Source: a virus | IMG/VR virus record: IMGVR_UViG_3300043256_000135 | Location: 1 to 64,000 of that record | Length of the DNA: 64,000 bases | Direction: 5' to 3' (one strand) | In this document: positions 37,384-46,200 of the stretch, piece after piece | How positions within the stretch are numbered: position 1 is the stretch's first letter | How the letters are laid out: every line of letters begins with the position of its first letter | Made by a program: the position numbers and the translations under genes | The notes under the pieces: generated by a model | Seen by the model: only the letters and a program-made list of their open reading frames with translations | What the model was told of the DNA's origin: nothing | Database searches by the model: none

Positions 37384-40301
37384 GCACTGAACGTCCCGTA
37401 CGCCACCCGGACGGCACTGGGATTCTCGATCTCCACGAACTGGGGATCCGGGCTCTCATTCACAGTGTGACGCAGCTCGATGGTGTCCGAGGAGGTCAGG
37501 GACGCGGTGACCCCGCTGGTGCCCCCAGCGGTGATGATGACAGACCAACTGCCGCCGTTGATGCGGTGCTCCACGTCGCTAGTGGAGTAGGCAGCCCCGA
37601 TGCGCACTGTGAACACGCCCCCAACGATCGTAGCGTAGCTGTTCGAGATGTCCCCGGCCCGCAGGTTCCCGCCCAGGTAGAACAGGCCGTCGTTGACCGA
37701 CGTGGGCACCACGTCGTGGATGAACGTCTGCCGGCTGGTTAGGTCCACCTCGGTGCCGATGTCGTGCCGAGTCTCGATCTGCACCCGGATTTCCGTGCCG
37801 GCTGCCGCAATCTCTTGAATCTCCAGGCGGTCGATGATGGCGGACAGGCTGGTGCCGGTGGCCCAAGCGGTCGGGCTGCTGGCGATCTCGGTGTTGACGC
37901 CGTCGGGATCCACGAACACCCTCACCCGGAACTCGGTGCTGGCGTCCACGCTGGTGTCGTCGGCCAGCATCGCAGCCAGCTCATCGCCGTTGGTGAAGTT
38001 GCGCCGGAACCAATCCACATCGAAACCGAAGGTGTTCTCCCCAGCCCCACCGTCGCCCTCCACGTCCGGGGCACCGTACTCAGTGGCCCCACCGTTGTAC
38101 AGGACGGCTGCCGGAGGGTAGGGGCGGATGGTCCGCTTGGCCATGGTCAGGGCTACCGGGGTCACGGCGCCCGCGTAGGTGGCGATGGACGACCGCATCC
38201 GCAATTCGATGTCCACGTTGTTGGTATTGACGAAGTTGGTGTCGGTGATGCCCGAGCCCAGGTGGAGCAGGAACACATCGTCGTTCGCCGCATGGGCGAC
38301 TTGCGCGCTGTCCAGCACGCCGCGGAAGACGCCGTCCAGACTCACGTCAGGCCCGCTGGTGGTCGCGTCCCGCACCAGCATGAACTCGTCATTGACCATG
38401 ATCAGTTGGGCCAAATGCTGCCCCAGATCCGAGTCGCTGGCCGTGTCGTCGAAGGCGGCCTCCAAATCCGTCTGGGAATCAGGGGTCGCATTGATCAGGA
38501 TGCTGGCAGTCGGATTCGCCACGCCCGCGGTAAGGGCGGCATCCAGCTGGCCGATCTTCGTGAACTGGAACACCTCACCCGCCTCGGAGTAGGAGCCGGC
38601 TGGGGCACCACTCGCGTGTCGCTCCTTGATCAAGAAGGTGACTTCGCCGCCCTGCCGCCGGGCCGAGCAAATGATCTTGGTAACCGTATCGTCCCCGACG
38701 TACTTCGGATCCCGCACCACGATGGCCCGCGGGACTTCTAGAGCCACCAGCTGCGCGGCCGGATAGGCCACCAGCGAGACAACGGGCGGGGTCCAGCCGG
38801 TGGCCGGTGGGGTGCCCATGGACGCAGCAGAGAACTGGAACACATCCTGAACCACGGACAGAGTCATCTTGTTGGACTGGAGCCGGCCATAGTCGATCCG
38901 GGTGATCCGCATGGGCAGCTTCGTGAAGCCCAAGCGGGCGTTTGTCCACGCGACCACATCACCGATGGACAGCTCCCACATCTGCCGGTTGACAATCAAG
39001 GTGCAGCGGGCCAGGGGGTAACTTTGCGCCCGCAGGGCACGCCATGCGAAGATGGACGCCAGGGCGCTGTTCTTGCAACCGGGGTAATTGATCTTGGCGC
39101 TGACGGTCGAAGCACCCGCGATCGTGCCGTTGCCTTGGATCATAGCATTCGCCATGTCCTGGGCCAGGGCGAACGACGCCTTGTAGTCGTCGTCGCGCTT
39201 GATGTAGCCTACACTGATGGTGTTGGTGGTGTCAGCCCAGCTGCCGCGGGAGTAGTCACGAACCTCGGACACATTGTCGTCGGTCAGCTGCGGCACAGTA
39301 TCGATATCGTAGTCAGCTCGGGCCAGCTTGATGGCCCATTTCCCGGTCGTCTGATCCAGGAAGACCACACCATCAATATGGCGTTGCAGCTCGGCTAGGA
39401 TTTCCTTGGCCGGCGTTTCCCTGTCCAGCAGCATACTGAAGCCATTGACTTCGGTGATCATGGTGTCGGCGGCAGCCAGAAAGTTGGGAAGATCGATGTC
39501 GGTGACCGACACCTCTTTCCCGAAGCCCCACTCTTCGTTTGTTAGGATCTCGTAGATTACGTTCACCGGATTGGCATCCACACCGACTTTGTCCTCACCG
39601 GCGCCTTGGCCCGAGAAGATGCCGGTGTATCGCTCCAGCTCAGCCGACCACGGTTTGATGGACGTACTCATGCCCAAAGAGGCCCCACGGTTGCTGGCCA
39701 GTGGGGCGGCGCTGGTGAACTGCCGGGCGACCATGTAGCATGTGCCCGAGTAGCGCGGGGCCGTCGGGGTGATGGCCGACGCGACCCGCTGCCGAGCGTC
39801 GTCGTTCAGGTAGGCGTTCACGGCCTGGGTGGTGCTACCGGTGTAGAAGTCGCAGGTAGCCTGCACGCCGCCCTGCCCAAGTTCCTCACCGCCGAAGAGG
39901 TCCGGCTTGTCAATGTCGAAAAAAGTGTTGGTCGAAACGGTGCCGGAGAATACCTCATCGTCGCCGATCCACACCCGCTTCAGGACCACGTCTGGGCCGC
40001 GGCACATAGCGAGCTGCATACCCAGGTGGTAGCGGAAGCCTGTTGTAATGCGTTCAGAACTCCATAGACCGGTCTTGATCTTCTCGGTGATGGCGTCCTG
40101 GAGTAGGTCGCCAAACCAGATGACGTTGGGGCCCTTCTGGCGCACGCGGCCCCAGATCAACGGAACGTGGCGATCCTCGGTGGTCGTCGGGAACGTGAAG
40201 TCACCCAGGCCCGCGGGGCGTGCATTCTCTATGTTTGGCTTCGGCCGGAGCAGCTCTGACAGCACGACCGAGATCACGAACAGCAGCAGGGTAGTGAACA
40301 T
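37380..40301 (-). CDS. Tail tip / host-specificity protein, gpJ-like
   Basis: 973 aa. Hydrophobic N-terminus MFTTLLLFVISVVLSELLRP, then VPLIWGRVRQKGPNVIWFGD and a long region with SMLLDRETPAKEILAELQRH and VSAKINYPGCKNSALASIFA, as in gpJ-like tail-tip proteins of siphoviruses. The C-terminal third is repetitive beta-rich and likely exposed. It would form the central tail tip and take part in host recognition. GGTGGA ribosome-binding site. Confidence 0.83.
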   Translation of the reverse strand: MFTTLLLFVISVVLSELLRPKPNIENARPAGLGDFTFPTTTEDRHVPLIWGRVRQKGPNVIWFGDLLQDAITEKIKTGLWSSERITTGFRYHLGMQLAMCRGPDVVLKRVWIGDDEVFSGTVSTNTFFDIDKPDLFGGEELGQGGVQATCDFYTGSTTQAVNAYLNDDARQRVASAITPTAPRYSGTCYMVARQFTSAAPLASNRGASLGMSTSIKPWSAELERYTGIFSGQGAGEDKVGVDANPVNVIYEILTNEEWGFGKEVSVTDIDLPNFLAAADTMITEVNGFSMLLDRETPAKEILAELQRHIDGVVFLDQTTGKWAIKLARADYDIDTVPQLTDDNVSEVRDYSRGSWADTTNTISVGYIKRDDDYKASFALAQDMANAMIQGNGTIAGASTVSAKINYPGCKNSALASIFAWRALRAQSYPLARCTLIVNRQMWELSIGDVVAWTNARLGFTKLPMRITRIDYGRLQSNKMTLSVVQDVFQFSAASMGTPPATGWTPPVVSLVAYPAAQLVALEVPRAIVVRDPKYVGDDTVTKIICSARRQGGEVTFLIKERHASGAPAGSYSEAGEVFQFTKIGQLDAALTAGVANPTASILINATPDSQTDLEAAFDDTASDSDLGQHLAQLIMVNDEFMLVRDATTSGPDVSLDGVFRGVLDSAQVAHAANDDVFLLHLGSGITDTNFVNTNNVDIELRMRSSIATYAGAVTPVALTMAKRTIRPYPPAAVLYNGGATEYGAPDVEGDGGAGENTFGFDVDWFRRNFTNGDELAAMLADDTSVDASTEFRVRVFVDPDGVNTEIASSPTAWATGTSLSAIIDRLEIQEIAAAGTEIRVQIETRHDIGTEVDLTSRQTFIHDVVPTSVNDGLFYLGGNLRAGDISNSYATIVGGVFTVRIGAAYSTSDVEHRINGGSWSVIITAGGTSGVTASLTSSDTIELRHTVNESPDPQFVEIENPSAVRVAYGTFSA

Positions 40302-40320
40302 CAGTCCACCCCCCGGGTGC

Positions 40321-40740
40321 CTAGCTGTGCTTGGCTAGGTACTCGATCGCAGCCTGTAGTCGGTTGGGGTCGTCCTTCATAAAGCCAAGAGCTGTATTGC
40401 AGCAACCGCACAGCATCTCGCGAATCTTGCCCGTCTCGTGGCAGTGGTCCACGTGCAAGCGTCCCCATCGTCGATCTGTGGGCGGCCCGCCGCAGATTGC
40501 ACATAAGCCGTTCTGCGCGGCTATCATTTCGTCTGCCCTCTCCCGAGTCACGCCATGCTGTTGTTTGAAGACTTTTGCGCGAACCTTTTCGGGATTGGCT
40601 TGGCGCCACTTCTTGGCCAACTCTGCCATTCGAGCATGTTGTTTCGGCGTGCGCGGATTTCTTCGGTGCCAATCGCGGTGATACTTCAGCCGCGCCTCTC
40701 GCTCCTCTAGCGTCTCGTTCTTTTTCTTTGTTGAGACCAT
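40321..40740 (-). CDS. Recombination endonuclease VII-like HNH protein, leaderless-type start
   Basis: 139 aa. Basic N-terminal helices (EEREARLKYHRDWHRRN), then NGLCAICGGPP, LHVDHCHETGKIREMLCGCC and NTALGFMKDDPNRLQAAIEY, the endonuclease VII family pattern. It interrupts the tail operon, carries its own promoter (TATAAT, 8 bases before ATG 40740) and has no coupling to neighbours, which suggests a mobile insertion. Confidence 0.88.
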   Translation of the reverse strand: MVSTKKKNETLEEREARLKYHRDWHRRNPRTPKQHARMAELAKKWRQANPEKVRAKVFKQQHGVTRERADEMIAAQNGLCAICGGPPTDRRWGRLHVDHCHETGKIREMLCGCCNTALGFMKDDPNRLQAAIEYLAKHS

Positions 40741-40748
40741 GATATTTC

Positions 40749-40759
40749 ATTATACCACA
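40749..40759 (-). promoter_or_regulatory. Leaderless-type promoter of the endonuclease gene
   Basis: Minus strand GATGTGTGGTATAAT; best match of all copies to the TATAAT consensus; 8 bases before the ATG. Confidence 0.65.
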
Positions 40760-40763
40760 CATC

Positions 40764-41591
40764 CTAGGCAGAGGGAAGTCCATTTTGAAAAAGATCGAAG
40801 TTGGGAGTAAAAGCAAATCCACCAAAGTCGGCGACGCGGTCGAAGACTAGGGCACAGTCGCCTAGGATTAGGTGGTCGCATCCGGCAAAAACTTGCATGT
40901 TCAGCCCGGTTGGGTCGACCTGGAAGGGCAGGAACATCGTCAACACATCACCGGACTGGGCGGTGATCATGCGAAAGTCGTGGGTGCCGGTCGGCCGGAG
41001 ATACCCACCAACGAAGTCGAAGCCGGTGGCGCCCGCGCCGGTCACCGTAATGGTGTCGCCACTGATGGAGGCAGCTGCACCCAAGTGGTCGAAGTTGGTG
41101 GCGATGGCCCCACATGCGGCATCGTAGAGTACATGCTGACACATGGCAGCATATGTGAAGCGCGGCATGAGCCGGTTCATCGCGGACTCAATCGACCGGA
41201 TGGCGAACGTGGCGCTGTGCCCGTCGTTCGGAAAGGCGCATGACTGCACATTGCCCTTGAACAGCAGCACCTGGGTATCGAAGGCGGGGACTTCATCGCG
41301 CTGGTAGCGGAAGATGTTCAGGCCGGCGCCCTGCCCCGGAGGTACAGTGATGTACAGTTGCGCGAACTCATTGTCCGACGGCATGGTGACAGTCAGGTTG
41401 CGGTTGGCCTGATCGCTGCCCTGCTCGATCTTGCCCCGTGCGATAGCCAGCGGCGTGTAAACATCGCCGTCCACGGTCAGCTCATCCTCGGCTGATGTGT
41501 AGCGGAAGGCGTCCGAGCCCAGGGTGAACTCGTACAGCTCGATCGGGCGTGACTCCTCAACGCTCTGTTCTAGGGTATCAAGATCGGCCAT
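40764..41591 (-). CDS. Distal tail protein, DUF2163/BR0599-like
   Basis: 275 aa: IELYEFTLGSDAFRYTSAED, YTPLAIARGKIEQGSDQANR, ATFAIRSIESAMNRLMPRFT and QHVLYDAACGAI match the family of tail proteins often found directly upstream of the gpJ-like gene. Starts 3 bases after the stop of the 608-aa gene. Confidence 0.8.
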   Translation of the reverse strand: MADLDTLEQSVEESRPIELYEFTLGSDAFRYTSAEDELTVDGDVYTPLAIARGKIEQGSDQANRNLTVTMPSDNEFAQLYITVPPGQGAGLNIFRYQRDEVPAFDTQVLLFKGNVQSCAFPNDGHSATFAIRSIESAMNRLMPRFTYAAMCQHVLYDAACGAIATNFDHLGAAASISGDTITVTGAGATGFDFVGGYLRPTGTHDFRMITAQSGDVLTMFLPFQVDPTGLNMQVFAGCDHLILGDCALVFDRVADFGGFAFTPNFDLFQNGLPSA

Positions 41592-41593
41592 GG

Positions 41594-43420
41594 CTAGTTG
41601 TCGTCAAAGACTTGGACCACCGGCTGCTGGCAAGTGGCGAGTCCGACGCGGGGGTGGTTGATCACAAAGTTGTCCGCGCCGAAGCGGCCCAGCTCGTAGA
41701 ACTGCACGCGGACGATCTCGGCCACAGTCCGGTTCGCGGGCCACGTCGTATCCAGAGTGAGTCGCTCAGTCGTGGTGTCCACGTTGGCGACGGACTGCAC
41801 GATGCGTACCAAGCTGGTGCCGTCGGTGAACGTGATGCGGAACGTATCCTTGGGCGCTCGCGCGTTGATGAACCGCTCGTACTCAATGTTCTCGATGTCC
41901 ATCGTGTTGGCGGCGCTGACCAGATCGGCCTTCACTTCCAGGTCCTCGATCCAGGTCGGTGTGTAGAATGCCTTCTGGCGGCCGGCCAGAGCGATCAACA
42001 CGCGGCGGAAATTCAGGGTCTCCAGGCGGCTGCGCAGAACGAAGCCCTTCTGGTGGTGCCGCTTGTTGCGATCCCAGGTACTGGAGAGGGCGATCAAGCC
42101 GGTGCTGTTATCTATACGGTAGATGCGCCGCTTATACTCTTCAGCCATTTCGCCCGAAACTACGTTGCAATCATCGAACAGCACGCGGCCATTGTATGTC
42201 GAGTAGGCGGCGGTGCTGCCGGCCAGGGCCCCAGTATCGTTGTCGTTTACCTCGAATCTGATCTTGAACGTCTCCAGATTGTTCTGCGCCCGGGCGGCGG
42301 CGACGGTTCCCAGGACCGTGGCTGCCCGCAGGGGCATGATCAGGGTGCCCACCGGGTAGGCGTTCACGCTCGCGTCGGTGGCGGTGATGGTCGTGGCGGT
42401 CAGCGAGTCGATGGTGATCACGTCAAACGTATTCGCATCGGTGATGATCACGGCCAGCCCGCCCAAGCGTAGGTCGACCTCATCAGCGTTGGTTACCGGG
42501 TATACTGTGGCGCCGGAGCTAACCGCTGCGGTTAGCTCCAGAGCCTCATCCCACACCGGGAACCCGAAGACATTGTCGGTCCAATCCATGATGAAGGCTT
42601 GCATTCGCTGCCGTTCGTTCGTGGTCAGTTTGTAAATTACCTCGAATATCTGGCGCGGCTGCTTTCGCAGGGCGATGCGCTGTTCTTTGCCGGACAAGGC
42701 AGTAATGATGTCGGTCAGGAAGGCCAGCGTTTCCTTCACTGGTGCCTCATACTGTGTGGGCATCAGGACAATTCGCGTGCCCGAGATGAACAGCTGCGGG
42801 GCATCGCTGCTGTCGAAGCTGAAGTCCAGTGTAGTATCGAAGGTTGCTAGCCCATTCTGTGCGGCGATCACCTCACGCTTGACCATGGTACCTAGCGCCA
42901 GGGTGTCGCTCAGGTTGTCGGTCGTCGCGGCGTCCAGCATGGAGGTCTGGCGTGGCACCACTTCCGGCGTGCTTTCGTCGGGCAAGCTAACGCCCGGCGT
43001 CGCATTGTTCGTGATGCTGTCCAGCGTGATGCTCACCTCGCGGTGCGCACTGTACATCTCGTAGTCTTCCTGCTTCTGGGTGATGATGTTGCCGAACGCG
43101 ATCTCGGTTCGAGGCAGGACGTGCACCTTCTCCCACCAGTCGATCATGCTGGTGGTATGGTCGGCAAAGCTGGCTACAACCACACCCTGCTCGGTACCCG
43201 CCGGGCGGGCTACCAGGGTGGGGCGATCCTGGTTGGTGCGCAGCCCACTGTTGTCGGGCAGGTTGATGAGCACCGCCTCGAATAGACCACTGGTCCCAGG
43301 CGTCTGCGTTGGACGACCGAAGCCACCCTCAAACCCCAGGCCCGTCAGGTACGCGCGGGGGAAGGTGTCTAGTTGCCCATCAGTGAAGATGAACGATGCG
43401 CCTTGGTCTACTCCGGCCAT
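41594..43420 (-). CDS. Minor tail protein, 608 aa
   Basis: The middle repeats the theme of short beta-hairpin segments (VSSGATVYPVTNADEVDLRL), and FNRR-like ETLNFRRVLIALAGRQKAFY with TPTWIEDLEVKADL in the C-terminal half resembles DUF2460-like and related distal tail proteins. TGATG overlap with the gene above. A 12-bp-arm hairpin lies at 42515-42539 inside it. Confidence 0.7.
   Translation of the reverse strand: MAGVDQGASFIFTDGQLDTFPRAYLTGLGFEGGFGRPTQTPGTSGLFEAVLINLPDNSGLRTNQDRPTLVARPAGTEQGVVVASFADHTTSMIDWWEKVHVLPRTEIAFGNIITQKQEDYEMYSAHREVSITLDSITNNATPGVSLPDESTPEVVPRQTSMLDAATTDNLSDTLALGTMVKREVIAAQNGLATFDTTLDFSFDSSDAPQLFISGTRIVLMPTQYEAPVKETLAFLTDIITALSGKEQRIALRKQPRQIFEVIYKLTTNERQRMQAFIMDWTDNVFGFPVWDEALELTAAVSSGATVYPVTNADEVDLRLGGLAVIITDANTFDVITIDSLTATTITATDASVNAYPVGTLIMPLRAATVLGTVAAARAQNNLETFKIRFEVNDNDTGALAGSTAAYSTYNGRVLFDDCNVVSGEMAEEYKRRIYRIDNSTGLIALSSTWDRNKRHHQKGFVLRSRLETLNFRRVLIALAGRQKAFYTPTWIEDLEVKADLVSAANTMDIENIEYERFINARAPKDTFRITFTDGTSLVRIVQSVANVDTTTERLTLDTTWPANRTVAEIVRVQFYELGRFGADNFVINHPRVGLATCQQPVVQVFDDN
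42515..42539. repeat. 25-bp inverted repeat in the minor tail gene
   Basis: GGAGCTAACCGC and GCGGTTAGCTCC flank a single T. The 12-bp arms are exact; it encodes LTAAVSS. Confidence 0.8.
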
Positions 43421-44529
43421 CAGTTCTTCTTGTACATGATCCCTTGGTGGATTGATGTATCAGATGCAGTTGGGGAATCGCTTCTTTGGCGAGAGGGGAA
43501 GAGCACCCACGTATCGCCACCAATGACAATCTCCTGCTCAGCCGTAAACTGGTCGAGGTTGATTCCACGAACGTCAACCATGCCCCCCATTGGGCCAAAA
43601 ATTGTAGTCGACCCGGCTTGATCCCAGTAGAAGATTGCGATCGGGTAGCCGGGTAAGAAGCCCTTATCGAGGCTCGGCAGGGCCTGCCCGAAGTCGGTGG
43701 CGAACTGGTTGCCGCGGAACCCGCCGACGAACAGCACACGCTCCGTATCGCTACCGCCCCCAGCGCTCTGTCGGTCCAGGCCCAGATCGGCTTGGTTGCC
43801 GCCGACGACGCCCCACAGGCCGGCCCCAGTCTGGAGCGGCAGGCCGTCGGCCTGGATCGTTGCCATAAACAGTTCCATGCCGTTCGTGGGATCGGGAGAA
43901 GAGCCATCTTTCGTGAGGCCATCCAACAAATGTGTGTTGCCAACTCGAACTCCGTTGTCGGACGTGGTAGCTGTATGGCGGGCGCCATAGGCGTAGGAGC
44001 CGCCGTTCCAATCGTTGAACTTCTGCAACTCGCCGAAGCCGAAGTGCACGTACTTTCCGGCGGTCGTCTCCACGACGACGTGGACCGCCTCGACAGGGGT
44101 CACCGTGACAAAGGCCCAGTACTGAATCGGGGTATCCCCTGCAAGGTCAACCCTGCGCGCGCCTGCGATGGTGGCGTCCGTCGTACTTGCGGCCCCATTG
44201 CCGCTGTCATTGTCCTGATCCCAGGGCCCAGCGCGTGTGTCGTTGTAGTTACCAACTCCGCTGGCGTGGTCGTACTGGTAGATGCCCAGATAACGCGGAG
44301 AGCCAGTGTCCCACTGAAACGCCACTTGGATGTCTGGGGTGTTTGTGCCGAGGGCAACCTTGCTCCACGCGGCCTCGCCGGTGGACGTGTCCACCCCGAG
44401 CGTGCCGAGTCCGTCAAGATCCTCGCCGGTCCACGCGGGGTTACCGCCGCCTCCGAGTGTTAGGAACGTGTCCAACTTGGTCATGAAATCCGCGATGCTG
44501 GACGTGGTTTCGTTGATGAAAAGTGCCAT
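43420..44529 (-). CDS. Minor tail protein, 369 aa
   Basis: Begins MALFINETTSSIADFMTKLD; the central part (WAFVTVTPVEAVHVVVETTA) and HFGFGELQKFNDWNGGSYAY resemble phage tail fibre or tip proteins of unknown role. It lies between two other tail genes with 0-3 base spacing, so it belongs to the same transcript. Confidence 0.65.
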   Translation of the reverse strand: MALFINETTSSIADFMTKLDTFLTLGGGGNPAWTGEDLDGLGTLGVDTSTGEAAWSKVALGTNTPDIQVAFQWDTGSPRYLGIYQYDHASGVGNYNDTRAGPWDQDNDSGNGAASTTDATIAGARRVDLAGDTPIQYWAFVTVTPVEAVHVVVETTAGKYVHFGFGELQKFNDWNGGSYAYGARHTATTSDNGVRVGNTHLLDGLTKDGSSPDPTNGMELFMATIQADGLPLQTGAGLWGVVGGNQADLGLDRQSAGGGSDTERVLFVGGFRGNQFATDFGQALPSLDKGFLPGYPIAIFYWDQAGSTTIFGPMGGMVDVRGINLDQFTAEQEIVIGGDTWVLFPSRQRSDSPTASDTSIHQGIMYKKN

Positions 44530-44532
44530 GGC

Positions 44533-46200
44533 TTACGTATCCCATTTCCACGCGATGTACTGATAGGCGTTCGTGTGGGTGTGGTTGTGGAAGACCAGAT
44601 AGCGGTCACCGTTGACCGTAATGTAGTCCTCACTGAAGTTGACGATCCGCGAACCGGTGCCATCATCCGACTCAACCCAGAAGACACCACGAAGCTGGCC
44701 ATAGAGCTGGTCGCTAGCGGCGTCAGGGGTGGAACTCTCTTGCTTCCGAAGCGTCAAAGGCCACAGAAAGAACTCGTCGACCGTGCCCGGAATCTTGCGG
44801 AGAACCAGCACGGTGGAGCCGCGGTCCAGCTCGAAGACGGAAAGGCTCATTTGGATTGATCCAATCGCTACGACCTTGTCGGCGGTCGCACCGATCTCAA
44901 CCCGCGGGCGACCACAGGGCGTGCAGATGATCTCCTCGAACGTGGGCGTACCACTTGCGTTGTCGTTCTGGATGTTCTTGTACACCTGCTCACCGTTGTC
45001 CCAGGCCCAGCCGCAACCGCTGCTGATCATGCGGTTCTCGGTTAGGCTGGTAACGTGGTCGCTGCCCACGGTCGGATCAATGTTGATAGCTCGGGAACTG
45101 CCGAAAGTGTAGATCGGATAGGGGGACTCGGTCTCGGTGCCGATGCGGTTCAGAAGACCAGCGTAGTGCTGGATGTAGATGCCGTTGTCCGACACTGCGG
45201 CAGCCTCATCGAGCTGCGTCAGCATAGAAAAGTGCAGGTCATCAGCCTTCATCCAAAAGTCCATCTCGTCCGTACCGGCGCCGGTGTCCTCCGAGCAGAT
45301 GATGTAAGACCCGCCGTCGGCGAACGTGGTCTCATCGGTCAGCCCCGGCGAGCGACCAGTATGGGAGGACAGATCCAGGGCGGGGTTGTGGGCAACCAAG
45401 GCCATGGACAGAACAGCGAAGCGGGTATCGAGGCCCGACGTAGCAGTGCCGGAAAGCAGGGCCGTAAACGGCTTGTTGGTCCAGCCGGCTGCGTCGCCGA
45501 CCAGCACCACGGACTTTTCATTCAGGACGCTGTTGATGCTGCGATCGTTCGTGTTCCGACCATCAACCGTCCAGCCGGTCTCAGCCAGGGTGATGTCGAC
45601 CGTGGCGCCTGTGCCTCCGCCGCCCGTGACGGCCAGTCCGGTCGTGCCGATGATGCCGGTTGATCCACCCATGGTGATCGTGCAGCCGGTGCCCGACACA
45701 CCGTTCGGGCCCACCGCGGTCGTCGCGGTCGGGTAGGACGGCAGCGAGGAGTAGACGCCACCCCCGCCGGTGCCCAGATCCTCGAACAGGCTGGCCGTGG
45801 CCACTGCGCTACCGCTCAGGGTATCGACCTGCACCTTCGCTGGACAGCGGGACGATCCCGAGTCGAACTCGATGATGTCGCCCACTGCGTAGCCGGTGCC
45901 CCCGGCACTGATAGTCACGCTGCCGTTTACACGGTCGCCGAATGCGCCATTGCTGTGGATGCGCATGGTCAGGATCTGCCCGGCGCTGACGGTCAGCACC
46001 TCGAACTTGGCGTCCAGGTGCGCGCCCGCGTGGGTCAGCTCGACGATGTCGCCGATCACGTAGGTGCCACCGGTGCCGCCGTTGTTGATCACGACGGTGG
46101 CTACGTTGCGGCTAGTGCGGAAGCTGACGATCTTGTTGATCAGGTCGTGATAGCTAGTTGCTCGGGCGGTGCCCGAGCCGACTTCGATTTGGCATGGCAT
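44533..46200 (-). CDS. Minor tail / fibre-like protein, 555 aa
   Basis: The N-terminal half has glycine-rich repeats of the form INNGGTGGTYVIGDIVELT and ISAGGTGYAVGDIIEFD, typical of tail fibre shafts. The C-terminal half has FWMKADDLHFSMLTQLD and YQYIAWKWDT at the end. The start overlaps the tape measure stop as TAATG. Confidence 0.68.
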   Translation of the reverse strand: MPCQIEVGSGTARATSYHDLINKIVSFRTSRNVATVVINNGGTGGTYVIGDIVELTHAGAHLDAKFEVLTVSAGQILTMRIHSNGAFGDRVNGSVTISAGGTGYAVGDIIEFDSGSSRCPAKVQVDTLSGSAVATASLFEDLGTGGGGVYSSLPSYPTATTAVGPNGVSGTGCTITMGGSTGIIGTTGLAVTGGGGTGATVDITLAETGWTVDGRNTNDRSINSVLNEKSVVLVGDAAGWTNKPFTALLSGTATSGLDTRFAVLSMALVAHNPALDLSSHTGRSPGLTDETTFADGGSYIICSEDTGAGTDEMDFWMKADDLHFSMLTQLDEAAAVSDNGIYIQHYAGLLNRIGTETESPYPIYTFGSSRAINIDPTVGSDHVTSLTENRMISSGCGWAWDNGEQVYKNIQNDNASGTPTFEEIICTPCGRPRVEIGATADKVVAIGSIQMSLSVFELDRGSTVLVLRKIPGTVDEFFLWPLTLRKQESSTPDAASDQLYGQLRGVFWVESDDGTGSRIVNFSEDYITVNGDRYLVFHNHTHTNAYQYIAWKWDT

